Positions 1-10,362 of a stretch of DNA of 64,000 bases are shown here, piece after piece; within the stretch, counting starts at the first letter, position 1; every line of letters begins with the position of its first letter. The stretch spans positions 930,001-994,000 of the forward strand of contig NC_010602.1 in the NCBI RefSeq assembly GCF_000017685.1, read 5' to 3'. The translations under genes and the position numbers were made by a program. The stretch is from Leptospira biflexa serovar Patoc strain 'Patoc 1 (Paris)' (GTDB lineage: Bacteria; Spirochaetota; Leptospiria; Leptospirales; Leptospiraceae). The notes beneath the pieces were generated by a model that had not been told where the DNA came from, searched no databases, and worked only from the letters and a program-made list of their open reading frames with translations.

Positions 1-1848
1 AAAGTTGATTCTGCAAATTTAGATCTGTCTGCTTTATTGGACTTTTCTATCCAAAAGGAAAGAACCGCAGAAATACCTTTCCCCAATTTAAAGAAGGTAA
101 ATATTTCTCCTTCGCAAATCATTTATAATTTAGCATCAATCAATTTATCTGGAGATTATTCTTTCGACTCTGGGTTACGGTTTTTTCTTTCGCTCGATAA
201 ACTTCAATTAGGTGAATATGCGCAAGGGATTGCTGGAAAACTAAAGATGGATCTCCAAGCATCTGGTGAATCATTTGCATCAATCAATCTACAATCGAAA
301 TTAAACATCGATGGATTTAGATACCAAATCGATCGGTCTAGATCACCTGCATCTCATTTAAATTTAGGTTTTAATACAAATCTGGTTTTTGATAAACCAT
401 TCGGATTAAAAGAGATACAAATTAGTAATTTAGATCTAGAACAAAGAACTTTGACTGGTAACAAGGCAATTGAGCTGGGAATGAAAGGGAAAGTGCAACC
501 CGGACAAACATTAGTGGCTCAAGTATCTCCACTGAACTTAAAATTGACGACTCCTAATTTACTTCTCGTTTTGCCTTTGGTATTAAAAGAAAAAATATCT
601 CCTATTCAGAATTTGCTAGGGCAACAACCAAAAATCAAAATTATTGCAAGTTACGTCCAAGATTCTGGCAAAAAACACATCGTTGCCAATTTGAATTCAG
701 ATCTTCCTGGATTAGAAATGAACGATTTAAAATTAACATCTGACATTACTATCTCTGGAGCCAATACAAATGAGATTCTAATTAAAGAATTTAAATTAAG
801 TGCGTTCGGAGGTGTGTTTAAGTCTTCTTTGAGTGGAAAATTAAATAAATTAGAAAAACAAAAACCTCCGTTAGGTCCCTATTTTGGAAATTTAGATTTA
901 AGTTTGTCAATTGTTTCTCCAGAGAAACAATACTTGGCAAAAGGAGTCTCTGTCCATGGTGATCTTGGATTAAATCTTAAAATCAAAGATTATGATATCA
1001 ATGGTGAGTTCTATTCGAAGTTACCTGCATTATCGTATAACAACCAAAAATGTCCAGGTGAAAACTGTAAGGCATATTTAATCGAGGAAATCAACGCTAA
1101 AATCCCAATCCAACATAATCTCGCCTACCAACCGGAAGAAAGTTTGATTGTTGGAGATAAGTCTATTTTTATCAAAAATTATGGCAGATTGAATACTCCG
1201 AATGTAACCATTGGTAAGGTGATTGGAACACATCCCAATATTCCAAATTTACCATTTGAATATGTAAAAAAACAAAATCAATTGCCTGGTTTTAGTGCTT
1301 TCATTGAATACAAAGAAAACTTCGCAAATATTGAATCATTAAAATCCTATTCTATGGATGGGATTATCTTAGGAAAAAATTTAGTTTTTAACTTAGGTAA
1401 TTTAGATCCGAAAACAATGGAATTTCGAGGAAACTTACTCATACGAGACATCGATTTAAAACAATTGATGGCTCCAAAAATTCGAGATAAAATTGACGAC
1501 GGTAAATTAAAAGCAGATCTCAATATCAAAGTAAGAGATTTAAGTGAACCCATTGCAAATTTGGATTTGTTTTTTTCTATTTTCCAAATAGGGGAAGACT
1601 TTGGGAAAAGTGCTTTAAATGTAATTTCTGCGCAAAATTTTTTAATCGATCGCATTACCGATAGTTACCCAATTAATAAAATTGATATCTCTTTATCTCG
1701 TGGTCTTGTTTATGCAGATGTTTATTTTGATCGATCTCTTTTATCTTTGATTATGAAATTAGAAGATGGTAAAATTTCCCAACAAAGGATGCCGCTTGCC
1801 AACTTTTTGAAACGAGCCCAAAACGAAATCCAAACATACCAAGAGTGA
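1..1848 (+). CDS. AsmA/YdbH-like envelope protein, C-terminal part (5' end outside window)
   Basis: The reading frame is open from base 1, so the true start lies upstream; 615 residues are visible. The protein alternates short hydrophobic and polar stretches, rich in Leu, Asn, Lys and Ser, as in the beta-rich repeats of AsmA-like lipid-bridge proteins. The final 250 residues resemble the C-terminal AsmA/YdbH layout: a GNLLIRDIDLKQLM-type strand, then a segment on a molten groove, then a short helical end. There is no enzymatic motif. It is followed after 7 bases by a DUF1318 (YdbL-like) lipoprotein, which matches the E. coli ydbH-ynbE-ydbL neighbourhood where YdbH carries phospholipid between membranes. 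That context is the main reason for the call; the sequence match to AsmA is my inference. It could instead be an unrelated beta-rich periplasmic protein. Confidence 0.5.
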   Translation, partial: KVDSANLDLSALLDFSIQKERTAEIPFPNLKKVNISPSQIIYNLASINLSGDYSFDSGLRFFLSLDKLQLGEYAQGIAGKLKMDLQASGESFASINLQSKLNIDGFRYQIDRSRSPASHLNLGFNTNLVFDKPFGLKEIQISNLDLEQRTLTGNKAIELGMKGKVQPGQTLVAQVSPLNLKLTTPNLLLVLPLVLKEKISPIQNLLGQQPKIKIIASYVQDSGKKHIVANLNSDLPGLEMNDLKLTSDITISGANTNEILIKEFKLSAFGGVFKSSLSGKLNKLEKQKPPLGPYFGNLDLSLSIVSPEKQYLAKGVSVHGDLGLNLKIKDYDINGEFYSKLPALSYNNQKCPGENCKAYLIEEINAKIPIQHNLAYQPEESLIVGDKSIFIKNYGRLNTPNVTIGKVIGTHPNIPNLPFEYVKKQNQLPGFSAFIEYKENFANIESLKSYSMDGIILGKNLVFNLGNLDPKTMEFRGNLLIRDIDLKQLMAPKIRDKIDDGKLKADLNIKVRDLSEPIANLDLFFSIFQIGEDFGKSALNVISAQNFLIDRITDSYPINKIDISLSRGLVYADVYFDRSLLSLIMKLEDGKISQQRMPLANFLKRAQNEIQTYQE

Positions 1849-1855
1849 GGTAGTT

Positions 1856-2431
1856 ATGAAACATATTATAATCTTTTTTTTATTGATGGGTTGTAGTTTT
1901 AAAGTACCACCGATCACCATCACGAACGCTCAAACAGCAGCTGAAAAGCAGATGGTTGGTGAAGATCGAGAGTTAGAAAAGGAAGGTTGGATGATAGGAT
2001 CTATCCAATCTTCAACCAATGGACAAACAAATCAAGAAAAGTCAGAAAAAGAAGATTCTGATCCAGAAATTCGAGCACATCGAATTCGCCTCAATTACCT
2101 CTCGCCCGAAATTAAAAAATATAAATCACATGGGATTTTGGGGGAAACTCCACAAGGATTTGTAAAACTAAATCCACTTGCTTCCTCTTTACCCACCTAT
2201 ATTCATTATGAGCTCCCTGCAAAAAGAAAACGAGTAGAAGATGTGATTTTGTTTTTAAACGAATCAAGAAAGTTCATTATGGAGAAGGAACTAAGCTCAC
2301 ACAAAAAAAAGGGAATGAAAGAAGATGAATTGGTGCGAGTTAAACAATCGTTAATAGATGAATATTACAAAACAATTTCGATTGGTGAATATTATGAAAC
2401 GGGAACTGGAAGGTGGGAAAAATACCAATGA
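1856..2431 (+). CDS. YdbL-like DUF1318 lipoprotein
   Basis: This is a 191-residue protein with a lipoprotein signal ending in LLMGC (Cys13). The C-terminal 65 residues match the DUF1318/YdbL pattern: LNESRK lines up with the INxERK region, and the end, GEYYETGTGRWEKYQ, lines up with the GEYVRG..GKW tail of E. coli YdbL. In E. coli, YdbL is a small periplasmic partner of the AsmA-like YdbH and the lipoprotein YnbE. Here the protein is longer and lipidated, with an acidic, charged spacer (about residues 35-75), so it may combine the YnbE and YdbL roles. The start ATG follows a GAGGTAGTT ribosome site. It lies 7 bases after the AsmA-like gene, and its stop overlaps the next start in an ATGA junction, so the three are probably one operon. 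Function by analogy only. Confidence 0.6.
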   Translation: MKHIIIFFLLMGCSFKVPPITITNAQTAAEKQMVGEDRELEKEGWMIGSIQSSTNGQTNQEKSEKEDSDPEIRAHRIRLNYLSPEIKKYKSHGILGETPQGFVKLNPLASSLPTYIHYELPAKRKRVEDVILFLNESRKFIMEKELSSHKKKGMKEDELVRVKQSLIDEYYKTISIGEYYETGTGRWEKYQ

Positions 2432-5400
2432 AGTTGATTCATACGGTAATTTTTTATTTAACAATCTTTATCAGTGTATTTACTTTTAATTGTGCATTGT
2501 TCCAAAGTAAGGTTAAATATTCGAATGTAAATTTTGACTATTCGGCCATTTCCAAAAACTATTTTTCACCTACACAATCAAAACCGTTTCCACTCACAGT
2601 ACAAAGAGGGAATAATTTATACAGTTCTACTACAAAAGATGGCAGATATCTCTTTTATGCGACTGATCAAAAAGGGAATTTTGATATTTGGTTTCGTGAT
2701 TTACAAAGTTCGTTAGTTGTTCCGATCACGGATAATTCTTTTTCTGAGACCAAACCTGCGATATCACCCGATGGAAAGTATTTGGTATTTGTTTCTGAGG
2801 AATTTGATTCGGAAGGTGATTTGATTTTATTATCTATTGATACCGAAGAATGGATTCAGGAATATTTGAAAGGAAATCGATTTATCAATGATGATTTTAT
2901 TAATTTAACAAACCAACCAAACAAAAAAGGTGAGTATCAAAAGGGGATCACTGATACAGATCCAGTTTGGTCTCCTGATGGTAAAACAATCTATTTTATC
3001 TCCGATCGATTTACACCTGGATTGCCCAATTTATGTTACATCACCATGTCAAATCCAGATGTAATCAAACCAATCACCACCTTTGGTGCAACTACTCCAT
3101 TTATATCTGCAGATGGTCAATTTGTGTATATAGTTTCTTATTTCGAAGATAACAAAGGGGAAGTATACCAATATCAGATTGCCAACAAAGCATTAAAAAG
3201 AATTACCAATGACAATTTTTTGGACTTTACGCCAACAATCGATAACCGCTCTAAAAATTTGTATTACTCTTCGATTCGTAAAGATACAAATGGGAATGGA
3301 AGGCTGGATGAGAGGGACCATAGTCTTCTTATAAAAAAGAATTTAACCACTGGTGAAGAAAGAATTTTATCGTCCGGTGAAACTTCCAATTTTGATGTTC
3401 GTTATTCCAATTTTAATGGAGGATCCATTTTATTTTCCGCATCCTATTATAATGCCATTAATATCTATTTTATCCCAGAAAATGGTTCTATTCCCAAACA
3501 ACCAAACATAAAGGAACAATTCCAATATTCGAAAACATTAACTCCTGGCCAAAGCATAGAATCTTATTTTTTGGCGTTAGATTCTGTTGAATTGTTTTAT
3601 TCTGAAGATCCATTGTTTCCAATTTATGACGCACAAGTCAGTTTATTAAAATATGCAACATTCAAACGTTTTGGTAAAAATGAAGAAGCAAATAGTTTTC
3701 TTATTAATTACAAAAGAAAGGTAAAATTTGAAAAAAACAATTTCGCTCTCGTTTTAATCAAATGGACCGAGTCGAAGGGGAATACATTTAATTTACTGAA
3801 TGAATTACGTCAATTACCAGATGTAAACTTCCCAACCGATGGAGAGGCACTGTTATACCATCTTTATGCAGATCAATTGGAAAACGATAAACAATCGAGT
3901 GCCGCAAAAGATATTCTCCTTAAAATTTATTTATCCCACCCTAATTATCATCAAATAGATGAAATTAAACGTAGATTAGGCGGATATGATTTTCATTCCA
4001 ATTCTACTGAATTGTCATCCTTATACAAGGAAATGATCAATTCTTGGGAAAACGAAAAATTGAAATTTTTGAACGATCCTAATCATGATTTTTCAAATGA
4101 TCGTAAAAGAGATTTACGGTATCTATTGGAAGATGTGATCGCAAAAATGACTGATTCTAAAAATAGCGAAATGGTTCTTGGTTTTGTTAATTCCGCTTTA
4201 GAATCGAATGAAAATCAAAAAAACAGTATTTATAATCAAACCCTTCTATTTATAAAAGCAAAAGCACTTTCAGACTTAAGGCGTTATAATGATTCAAATA
4301 TAGTTTTGGATTCCATTATCCCAATCCCCTTACAGATTGATTTGGAGCCACCCGGGAAACCATCTGTTTTTGAAACTAGAAGTTTTATGGCTGAATACAA
4401 GAATCCTATATTGTTGCGTGCCAACCTTCTGAAATATTATAACCAAAAGGCAGCTGGAAATACTTCTGATGCACTTAGAAATCTCAAAATATATTTAGAA
4501 TTTTATGATCCAATACTTGGAGTTGATCTTGGTGCCGAAGATATCAAAAGTGCATTCTTCTATTTTGAAAACAAAGCAGTAGAATTTGAAAGAATTGGTG
4601 ATTTATTACAGTCATCATTTCATTACTTTTTTAATAACCAGAATATGTTCTTGGTGAAAACTAGGAATTTATACTTGGATTCTATATACAAAGAATACGC
4701 GATTTACTACCAAAGAAAAATGGTGGATACTATCTTTAGTTATGGGAAAAAAATTAGAGAAGAAGAAGAACGCGCACTATTAAATCAAATTAATATTTTA
4801 AATAAAGATAACCTTAATGTAATCGGTAATATCTCAAGTTTCACTTCGCTCTTAACTGATCGCGAGTTGGTAAGAAGCATCGTAAATATTAAAGATTTTG
4901 AAAAAATTGAAGTCCTTTCTGGTAAGGCTCTCAACTGGACTGAACTATATTATAAACAAGCGGTGCCTAGGGCAAGGCCGTATCTGGATTTGGCTACTTT
5001 ATATGGTTATTCATATTATTTGATTAATAAGTATGTTACCTACGAATCTTATTATTATTCTACTGGTACGATGACCGATGTTCGTAAAGCTGAGATCTTA
5101 GAGAATTTTAAACGAGCAGAATTGGAATTACGTTGGATCATTTTTGCTGATCCCACCCATTATGATGCTTATCAGTTGCTAGGTTGGTTGTATCAATATG
5201 TAGATTTAATGAAACTTCAGAAAGATCCAAGTTCTGGGAATGAAGATTTTGAAATCTATGAAAATTTGTACAAAAAATATTTTCCTGACAAAAATTTAGA
5301 AGCAAATATCGAATTATACAATCAAATCCTGGTATTTTTGGGCGATGAGTATTCCAATAAAAAAGTAATATCGGATTTAAATTTAAATTTAGGTAATAAT

Positions 5401-8400
5401 TATTTTTTATTAAATAATTACCCGAAGGCCAATGATAGTTACCGGAAGGTTGAAGAAAGTTCAAATGTTTTGTCAGTCAAAAATCAATTTGAAGGCTATA
5501 AACAAGAAGCAGTTTACCGATTTAATTACGGGAAATCATTAATCTACCAAGGACAATATAAAAAAGCTTCGGAACAGTTCTCTAAATCAATTGATATCTA
5601 TTTTAAAAATGAATACTATCAATTTGTAAATCAATATGCACAAGAACCAAATTCGATAACTCTTTCCCAATTGAATTCTATTCGTTCTAAGTTGGCACTT
5701 CTTTTTTCGTTAAGAGGTTTATCCGAACTTGAATCTGGTCTTTATGAGGAATCCATTGTTTCTTTCCAAACTGCGATTGCTTATAATAAAGACGTAAAGT
5801 TTATCAGTCCTATTAACCTTGCCAATTACTTGGCGATTGCATTCCAAAAAAGTGGAAGATTTAGAGACTCGTATCAAATGTTGCAGTTGGCCGAAACTGA
5901 ATACCAAACAACAAGCGAATCTTTTTATAGTCTTTGGAAAAAATGGAGTCTTTGGAATTATTTTTTAAGAGATAATTATCGAGTTATTGGTGACGGGAGA
6001 TTCCCAGGTGAATTTCCAAACGATTTTAAATACTTACTAACACTTGGTATACGAATCGAAAATCATATCGAACAAGAAGAATATGTATCTGCATTAAATG
6101 AAATCAAATTGCGGAATGATTTGATTTCATCCAAAGGTTTAGATGATACTATCATCGGAAAAAATATTCTAGCAAAATCTAGACAGGTAGAGGCTCAAAT
6201 TTATCAAAGGAGTCATTTGCCAATAGAAGCAAATCAAAGGTATCGGGAATTAGCTGATACATTGATCCCTAATGCATCAAGTAAGGATATAGAAAAACTT
6301 TTCCACAATTATAGTCATTCGGTTTTTATGATCCAAGAATCTTCGGATGTTTTGGAGGATCAAAAGAAGTTGGTTCTGAAGGAATTTTTTGATGATTTGA
6401 ATTCTTGGAAAAAAAGGGGAATGTTACAATGTAAACAAGAGTTTGAAATTTGTGAAAATCAGTTTCGTTCCGCAAATCCAAAGTTTGATTTATATTTTGG
6501 AACTGGATTGTATTACCAAGCTATCCAACTAACAAAAGAAAAGAAGGAATACCATCCAACACTTTCGCAATCCATCCAGATTTTAGAAAATCCAGGACTT
6601 GTTGATCCAAAAATAATCGGTTTGGCGAATGATCCAATTTCTAGACAAACTAGAGTTAGAGTATTATTAAATTTATACTCCATTTATATGATGCTTGGTG
6701 ATGAATTGATGGCAGAAAAAAAATGGAAAGAAACGACTGAGCTTGCTTTTGAGTTTCGATTGGACGAAGAAAAATTTTGGTCCAATGTATTACGATTTCG
6801 ATGGGAAGTTGAAAAATCGCATAATCCAAGTAAGTTGAATCCTTATTTACAGGATGCTTTTCAGACATACCAAACAAATTTAACTGTTAGATTATTCGCT
6901 CCAAAATTTAGGTTGAACCAGTTTGTGGATTCTTTTACCGAGGTCCAATTACAAAAATCAGAAATCAACCAAGTAGTCAATGTTTGGGAAAATTACCGAA
7001 GTTTGGAGCTTTTTAGAGATTTGATTTCGGCTCAATTTGAGTTTGAAGATTCTAAACTCAATTTACATTACCAAGATCTACTGAAATGGTACAAAAAATA
7101 TAAAAAAATCACAAACCAAATTGTTGAAAAAACAATCAAACGCGAAACAATCAAACCACTTCTCAATCAAGAGAAAGATGAATCAGACAAATTGGTTACA
7201 TTGACTGAGAAATTAAAATCGATATCTCCGGAAAGGATGCCATTTTTTGAGCCAATGCGTTCCGTAAGTCAGATGTATTTACCTGAATGGTATGGTTACT
7301 TGCAGTTTGGTAATAAAATTCATAGTTTTAATTTCAGCGAAGGGAAACAGGTTCATCGTCAATGTTTGATAAATGATGGACTCTCCACATGTTTACCTAA
7401 CGCAAGTTATCCATTCCCTTTACTTCAAGTGATTGGTAAAAAAAATGATGGAGATTTAATCCGACAATATCTTTTACTTTCAAAAGAAAAAGGGATAAAT
7501 CCTTCGATCATCTTTGATCGCAATCACACAAAATTATTCAATGAACGAAATGAACGTCGATTCAAATGGGTAACAGTTTATGGGAAGGATACTGAAAAAT
7601 TTAAGGATTCTCATATCCGAATTGTTCAGAGCGGAAATCTAGGAATTTTGTTATCTAATACAGATTATTTAATTTCAAAAAAACCTATCGATCTTCAGAC
7701 AAGTTTATTTGGGGATGAATTGTCTCAAATTCTGCCGTTTCGAGAAATGTTCCAAGGCAGTGGTTCTGAAATATCAATTGTAGGATTGAAACATACCAAT
7801 TTTAAAACTCAAAAACAGTGGGAAAATCTTGGTCTCATTTATGAGATTATGAGAACCAAAAGAATTCAAAATATTGTTTCAATTGATGAAGATAATAATT
7901 TTCAATACTCTCCAAAGAAATTAGAAGATTTTGCAAAAAGTAAAAACGATTTTTTAATTGGAAATTGGAAACCATTTTCGATCTCATCTACTGACTTAAA
8001 CAAAAGTGCTACTTCTTTTATGGAACTTGGTTTCCAAAATGAAAAAACAAAAGAAATTAATGGAGCTTACGAAAACTATTATACTGCCTCAACTTTGTTA
8101 GATGATACAAGTGAGGTTTTGCCTTCATTGGAATTAAGGCTAGCAAGGTTAAGAACTGAGATATTTCCCAATGTTTCGAGACGTTCGATATTTCGTCCAC
8201 TTTGGAAAAAATATGAATCGTCACCTTTCCAAAATCAAATCAGATATGAATTTTTGGTTTCTTGTTTTTCCGCAAAAGACAAGGAAGATTGTAGTTATAA
8301 TTCATCAGATTTTATTGGCGAGAATAGAGATACTTATTTAGGTGCATTAGAATTTTATTCACAACTTCGAAGTGGCAAATTTAATAATTTTAAATCAAAA

Positions 8401-10362
8401 GATGAGCTGAGATCAAAAATTGAAAAGGAAGAAGATCCTTTTTTACAAGCTTATAGATTAGGAAGTTTATACATTCAGAATTACATGTTCCATGAAGCGG
8501 AATCTCAGACAAAAATTCTCTCTAAATTTGCTAAATCGTCGAAAGAGAAAAATGTAGTTAAAAATAGGATTTTAGAAACATATTTTCACAAAGCATTTGT
8601 CTTTGGTGATAAAGAGATTTATTTAACACCACTTAGTTCCACTTCGGCATATAATTTCGGCTTTAAAAAGGATTGGAACCAATTTGATGAAAAAATATTA
8701 TCCCGAGATTTTACTAAGTTTGGATATTCGGATGCGATTTATGATTCGTATCGCATTCGATTATACACTTCTTGGAAGGAGCAATTACAAACCGGTTATT
8801 CGGAAATACTTTCGCTAACACCTGAATATTTAACTAATGGACAATCTGTTTTAACCAAATTATCGCATTTGAATCGAACTTTGTTTTTTCATATGATTCT
8901 TCGTTCGATACCATTTCAAAAAAACAAAGAAGTAAGTTCATTGTTTGAATTATTATTACAAATGGAAGTAAACGAAGGTCGCAATTATAGAGCTTTATTC
9001 TTTCAGCTGGAATTTGCCAAAGCATTGTACTTGCGTGGCGATTGGGATCTAGCAGAACAAATGGTTTCTAAAATACAAAAGAATCATTCTGAGTTAGGTG
9101 ATGGGAATTCGTATTGGGTTGAAAAGTGGAATGATTTTAAATGGAAACGTGATTACTTAAAGAATCAATCAAACAATCAAATTGTTAGTTCCAGTCCTTT
9201 TTTGAGGGTATACGAGACTTCCCAGTCTAAAAAACCAGAAGAATATATAACTCTCCTGAATGAACTTAATAGAAAAATTAAGAACGAATATTTGAGCTCT
9301 GAAGTAAAATTAGAGTATGAGTTCTTGTTTTATTTCTTGATGCAAAAGTGTTTGGAGAAAAATAGTTCGGAAAGTTTTTTTGACTTAGCGATTGCAAGAG
9401 AGATCTTTCGGTATACTTCAGAAAGATTTTCGAGTCAAAATTTATACGTAAAGAATTTACCATTCTTTGAGTTATATGCAGAACGTTTGAAGAAAAGAAT
9501 GGTAGGCAAACAAGAATTCCATGGTCTTTTCGATTTAGGTAAGAAAACCTATCTGCTCAGTTTTGCACAAGGAAAATCGTTGGGTAGAGAATTGTTTCCT
9601 GACAACAAATTGATCTATCGGGAACTTGTCAGGTATTTCCGATCCTCAGAAACAGGAAGTAAAGAGGTGATTTTAAGGGAGTCTCTTGCGGACAAATATA
9701 GAACCAATCTTCGTTTGAATCAAAAGAACAGACATTATCTTTTTAGTTCAGGGATTCATTCTGTTGTTCCATTTTCTATCCCTGATACTGAATATTACTC
9801 GGTCGCATCCGTTTCAGATTTTTTAACAAATCCAACCTTACGTAGCAGAGATATTTCTCCGAAAAAACCAATTGTAACTAATATTGGATTTCGAAATTCA
9901 TTGGAAAACGAAGTAAGCGCAGGATTGATCCAATGGGAAACGAATGGGCCAAAAGTGGGAGATGCACCGTATAAGGTTCATTTTTCTGAGTTAGGTTGGT
10001 GTTCTTTGAACTATTTATGTTTTGATGGTAACCCTTTGATGGACTCAAAAGGTAAATCCACAAACATCGTAACCATTTATGCAAATCAAAAAATTGGACC
10101 ATCCCTTCAGTTTACCAATGATTTCAGCGGGGTCGCATATTATTTAGGGAAAGAGACCAAAGGATTATTTGTTCTACATTCGGGCACACAAGTAGGCGTA
10201 CATAATTTGTATTTCATCCGACAGTTCTTGGCGAATGATGAATTGGAAAAACCATTACACATTCGTCTTGTGGAAGGTAAAAATGCTGCCAAGTCATATG
10301 CAATTGATGATCGATATTGGATAGGATATAAACTTTATACTTCCGCGATGATTGAAGACTAA
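2428..10362 (+). CDS. giant lipoprotein: TolB-like propeller, TPR-like core, CHAT-like segments
   Basis: The ATG at 2428 overlaps the previous stop (ATGA) and gives 2644 residues; a GTG at 2413 is less likely. The N terminus is a hydrophobic leader ending FTFNC (about Cys22), a relaxed spirochetal lipobox. Residues about 60-350 hold repeated SPDGKYLVFVS / SPDGKTIYFIS / SADGQFVYIVS units, the PD40 blades of TolB-like propellers. Residues about 370-1550 are helical with TPR-like pairs (for example LGNNYFLLNNYPKANDSYRKV). Two regions, about 1610-1815 and 2370-2644, resemble degenerate CHAT (caspase-like) domains, the last ending DRYWIGYKLYT; I see no clear His/Cys dyad, so enzymatic activity is doubtful. 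The base composition is very AT-rich. Role unknown; an outer-membrane-anchored periplasmic or surface scaffold working with the two upstream proteins is an inference. Confidence 0.75.
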   Translation: MKLIHTVIFYLTIFISVFTFNCALFQSKVKYSNVNFDYSAISKNYFSPTQSKPFPLTVQRGNNLYSSTTKDGRYLFYATDQKGNFDIWFRDLQSSLVVPITDNSFSETKPAISPDGKYLVFVSEEFDSEGDLILLSIDTEEWIQEYLKGNRFINDDFINLTNQPNKKGEYQKGITDTDPVWSPDGKTIYFISDRFTPGLPNLCYITMSNPDVIKPITTFGATTPFISADGQFVYIVSYFEDNKGEVYQYQIANKALKRITNDNFLDFTPTIDNRSKNLYYSSIRKDTNGNGRLDERDHSLLIKKNLTTGEERILSSGETSNFDVRYSNFNGGSILFSASYYNAINIYFIPENGSIPKQPNIKEQFQYSKTLTPGQSIESYFLALDSVELFYSEDPLFPIYDAQVSLLKYATFKRFGKNEEANSFLINYKRKVKFEKNNFALVLIKWTESKGNTFNLLNELRQLPDVNFPTDGEALLYHLYADQLENDKQSSAAKDILLKIYLSHPNYHQIDEIKRRLGGYDFHSNSTELSSLYKEMINSWENEKLKFLNDPNHDFSNDRKRDLRYLLEDVIAKMTDSKNSEMVLGFVNSALESNENQKNSIYNQTLLFIKAKALSDLRRYNDSNIVLDSIIPIPLQIDLEPPGKPSVFETRSFMAEYKNPILLRANLLKYYNQKAAGNTSDALRNLKIYLEFYDPILGVDLGAEDIKSAFFYFENKAVEFERIGDLLQSSFHYFFNNQNMFLVKTRNLYLDSIYKEYAIYYQRKMVDTIFSYGKKIREEEERALLNQINILNKDNLNVIGNISSFTSLLTDRELVRSIVNIKDFEKIEVLSGKALNWTELYYKQAVPRARPYLDLATLYGYSYYLINKYVTYESYYYSTGTMTDVRKAEILENFKRAELELRWIIFADPTHYDAYQLLGWLYQYVDLMKLQKDPSSGNEDFEIYENLYKKYFPDKNLEANIELYNQILVFLGDEYSNKKVISDLNLNLGNNYFLLNNYPKANDSYRKVEESSNVLSVKNQFEGYKQEAVYRFNYGKSLIYQGQYKKASEQFSKSIDIYFKNEYYQFVNQYAQEPNSITLSQLNSIRSKLALLFSLRGLSELESGLYEESIVSFQTAIAYNKDVKFISPINLANYLAIAFQKSGRFRDSYQMLQLAETEYQTTSESFYSLWKKWSLWNYFLRDNYRVIGDGRFPGEFPNDFKYLLTLGIRIENHIEQEEYVSALNEIKLRNDLISSKGLDDTIIGKNILAKSRQVEAQIYQRSHLPIEANQRYRELADTLIPNASSKDIEKLFHNYSHSVFMIQESSDVLEDQKKLVLKEFFDDLNSWKKRGMLQCKQEFEICENQFRSANPKFDLYFGTGLYYQAIQLTKEKKEYHPTLSQSIQILENPGLVDPKIIGLANDPISRQTRVRVLLNLYSIYMMLGDELMAEKKWKETTELAFEFRLDEEKFWSNVLRFRWEVEKSHNPSKLNPYLQDAFQTYQTNLTVRLFAPKFRLNQFVDSFTEVQLQKSEINQVVNVWENYRSLELFRDLISAQFEFEDSKLNLHYQDLLKWYKKYKKITNQIVEKTIKRETIKPLLNQEKDESDKLVTLTEKLKSISPERMPFFEPMRSVSQMYLPEWYGYLQFGNKIHSFNFSEGKQVHRQCLINDGLSTCLPNASYPFPLLQVIGKKNDGDLIRQYLLLSKEKGINPSIIFDRNHTKLFNERNERRFKWVTVYGKDTEKFKDSHIRIVQSGNLGILLSNTDYLISKKPIDLQTSLFGDELSQILPFREMFQGSGSEISIVGLKHTNFKTQKQWENLGLIYEIMRTKRIQNIVSIDEDNNFQYSPKKLEDFAKSKNDFLIGNWKPFSISSTDLNKSATSFMELGFQNEKTKEINGAYENYYTASTLLDDTSEVLPSLELRLARLRTEIFPNVSRRSIFRPLWKKYESSPFQNQIRYEFLVSCFSAKDKEDCSYNSSDFIGENRDTYLGALEFYSQLRSGKFNNFKSKDELRSKIEKEEDPFLQAYRLGSLYIQNYMFHEAESQTKILSKFAKSSKEKNVVKNRILETYFHKAFVFGDKEIYLTPLSSTSAYNFGFKKDWNQFDEKILSRDFTKFGYSDAIYDSYRIRLYTSWKEQLQTGYSEILSLTPEYLTNGQSVLTKLSHLNRTLFFHMILRSIPFQKNKEVSSLFELLLQMEVNEGRNYRALFFQLEFAKALYLRGDWDLAEQMVSKIQKNHSELGDGNSYWVEKWNDFKWKRDYLKNQSNNQIVSSSPFLRVYETSQSKKPEEYITLLNELNRKIKNEYLSSEVKLEYEFLFYFLMQKCLEKNSSESFFDLAIAREIFRYTSERFSSQNLYVKNLPFFELYAERLKKRMVGKQEFHGLFDLGKKTYLLSFAQGKSLGRELFPDNKLIYRELVRYFRSSETGSKEVILRESLADKYRTNLRLNQKNRHYLFSSGIHSVVPFSIPDTEYYSVASVSDFLTNPTLRSRDISPKKPIVTNIGFRNSLENEVSAGLIQWETNGPKVGDAPYKVHFSELGWCSLNYLCFDGNPLMDSKGKSTNIVTIYANQKIGPSLQFTNDFSGVAYYLGKETKGLFVLHSGTQVGVHNLYFIRQFLANDELEKPLHIRLVEGKNAAKSYAIDDRYWIGYKLYTSAMIED

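Noticed and set aside
2413..2427. GTG start for the giant lipoprotein
   Set aside because: The ATG at 2428 overlaps the previous stop in an ATGA junction and is the normal signal-peptide start.
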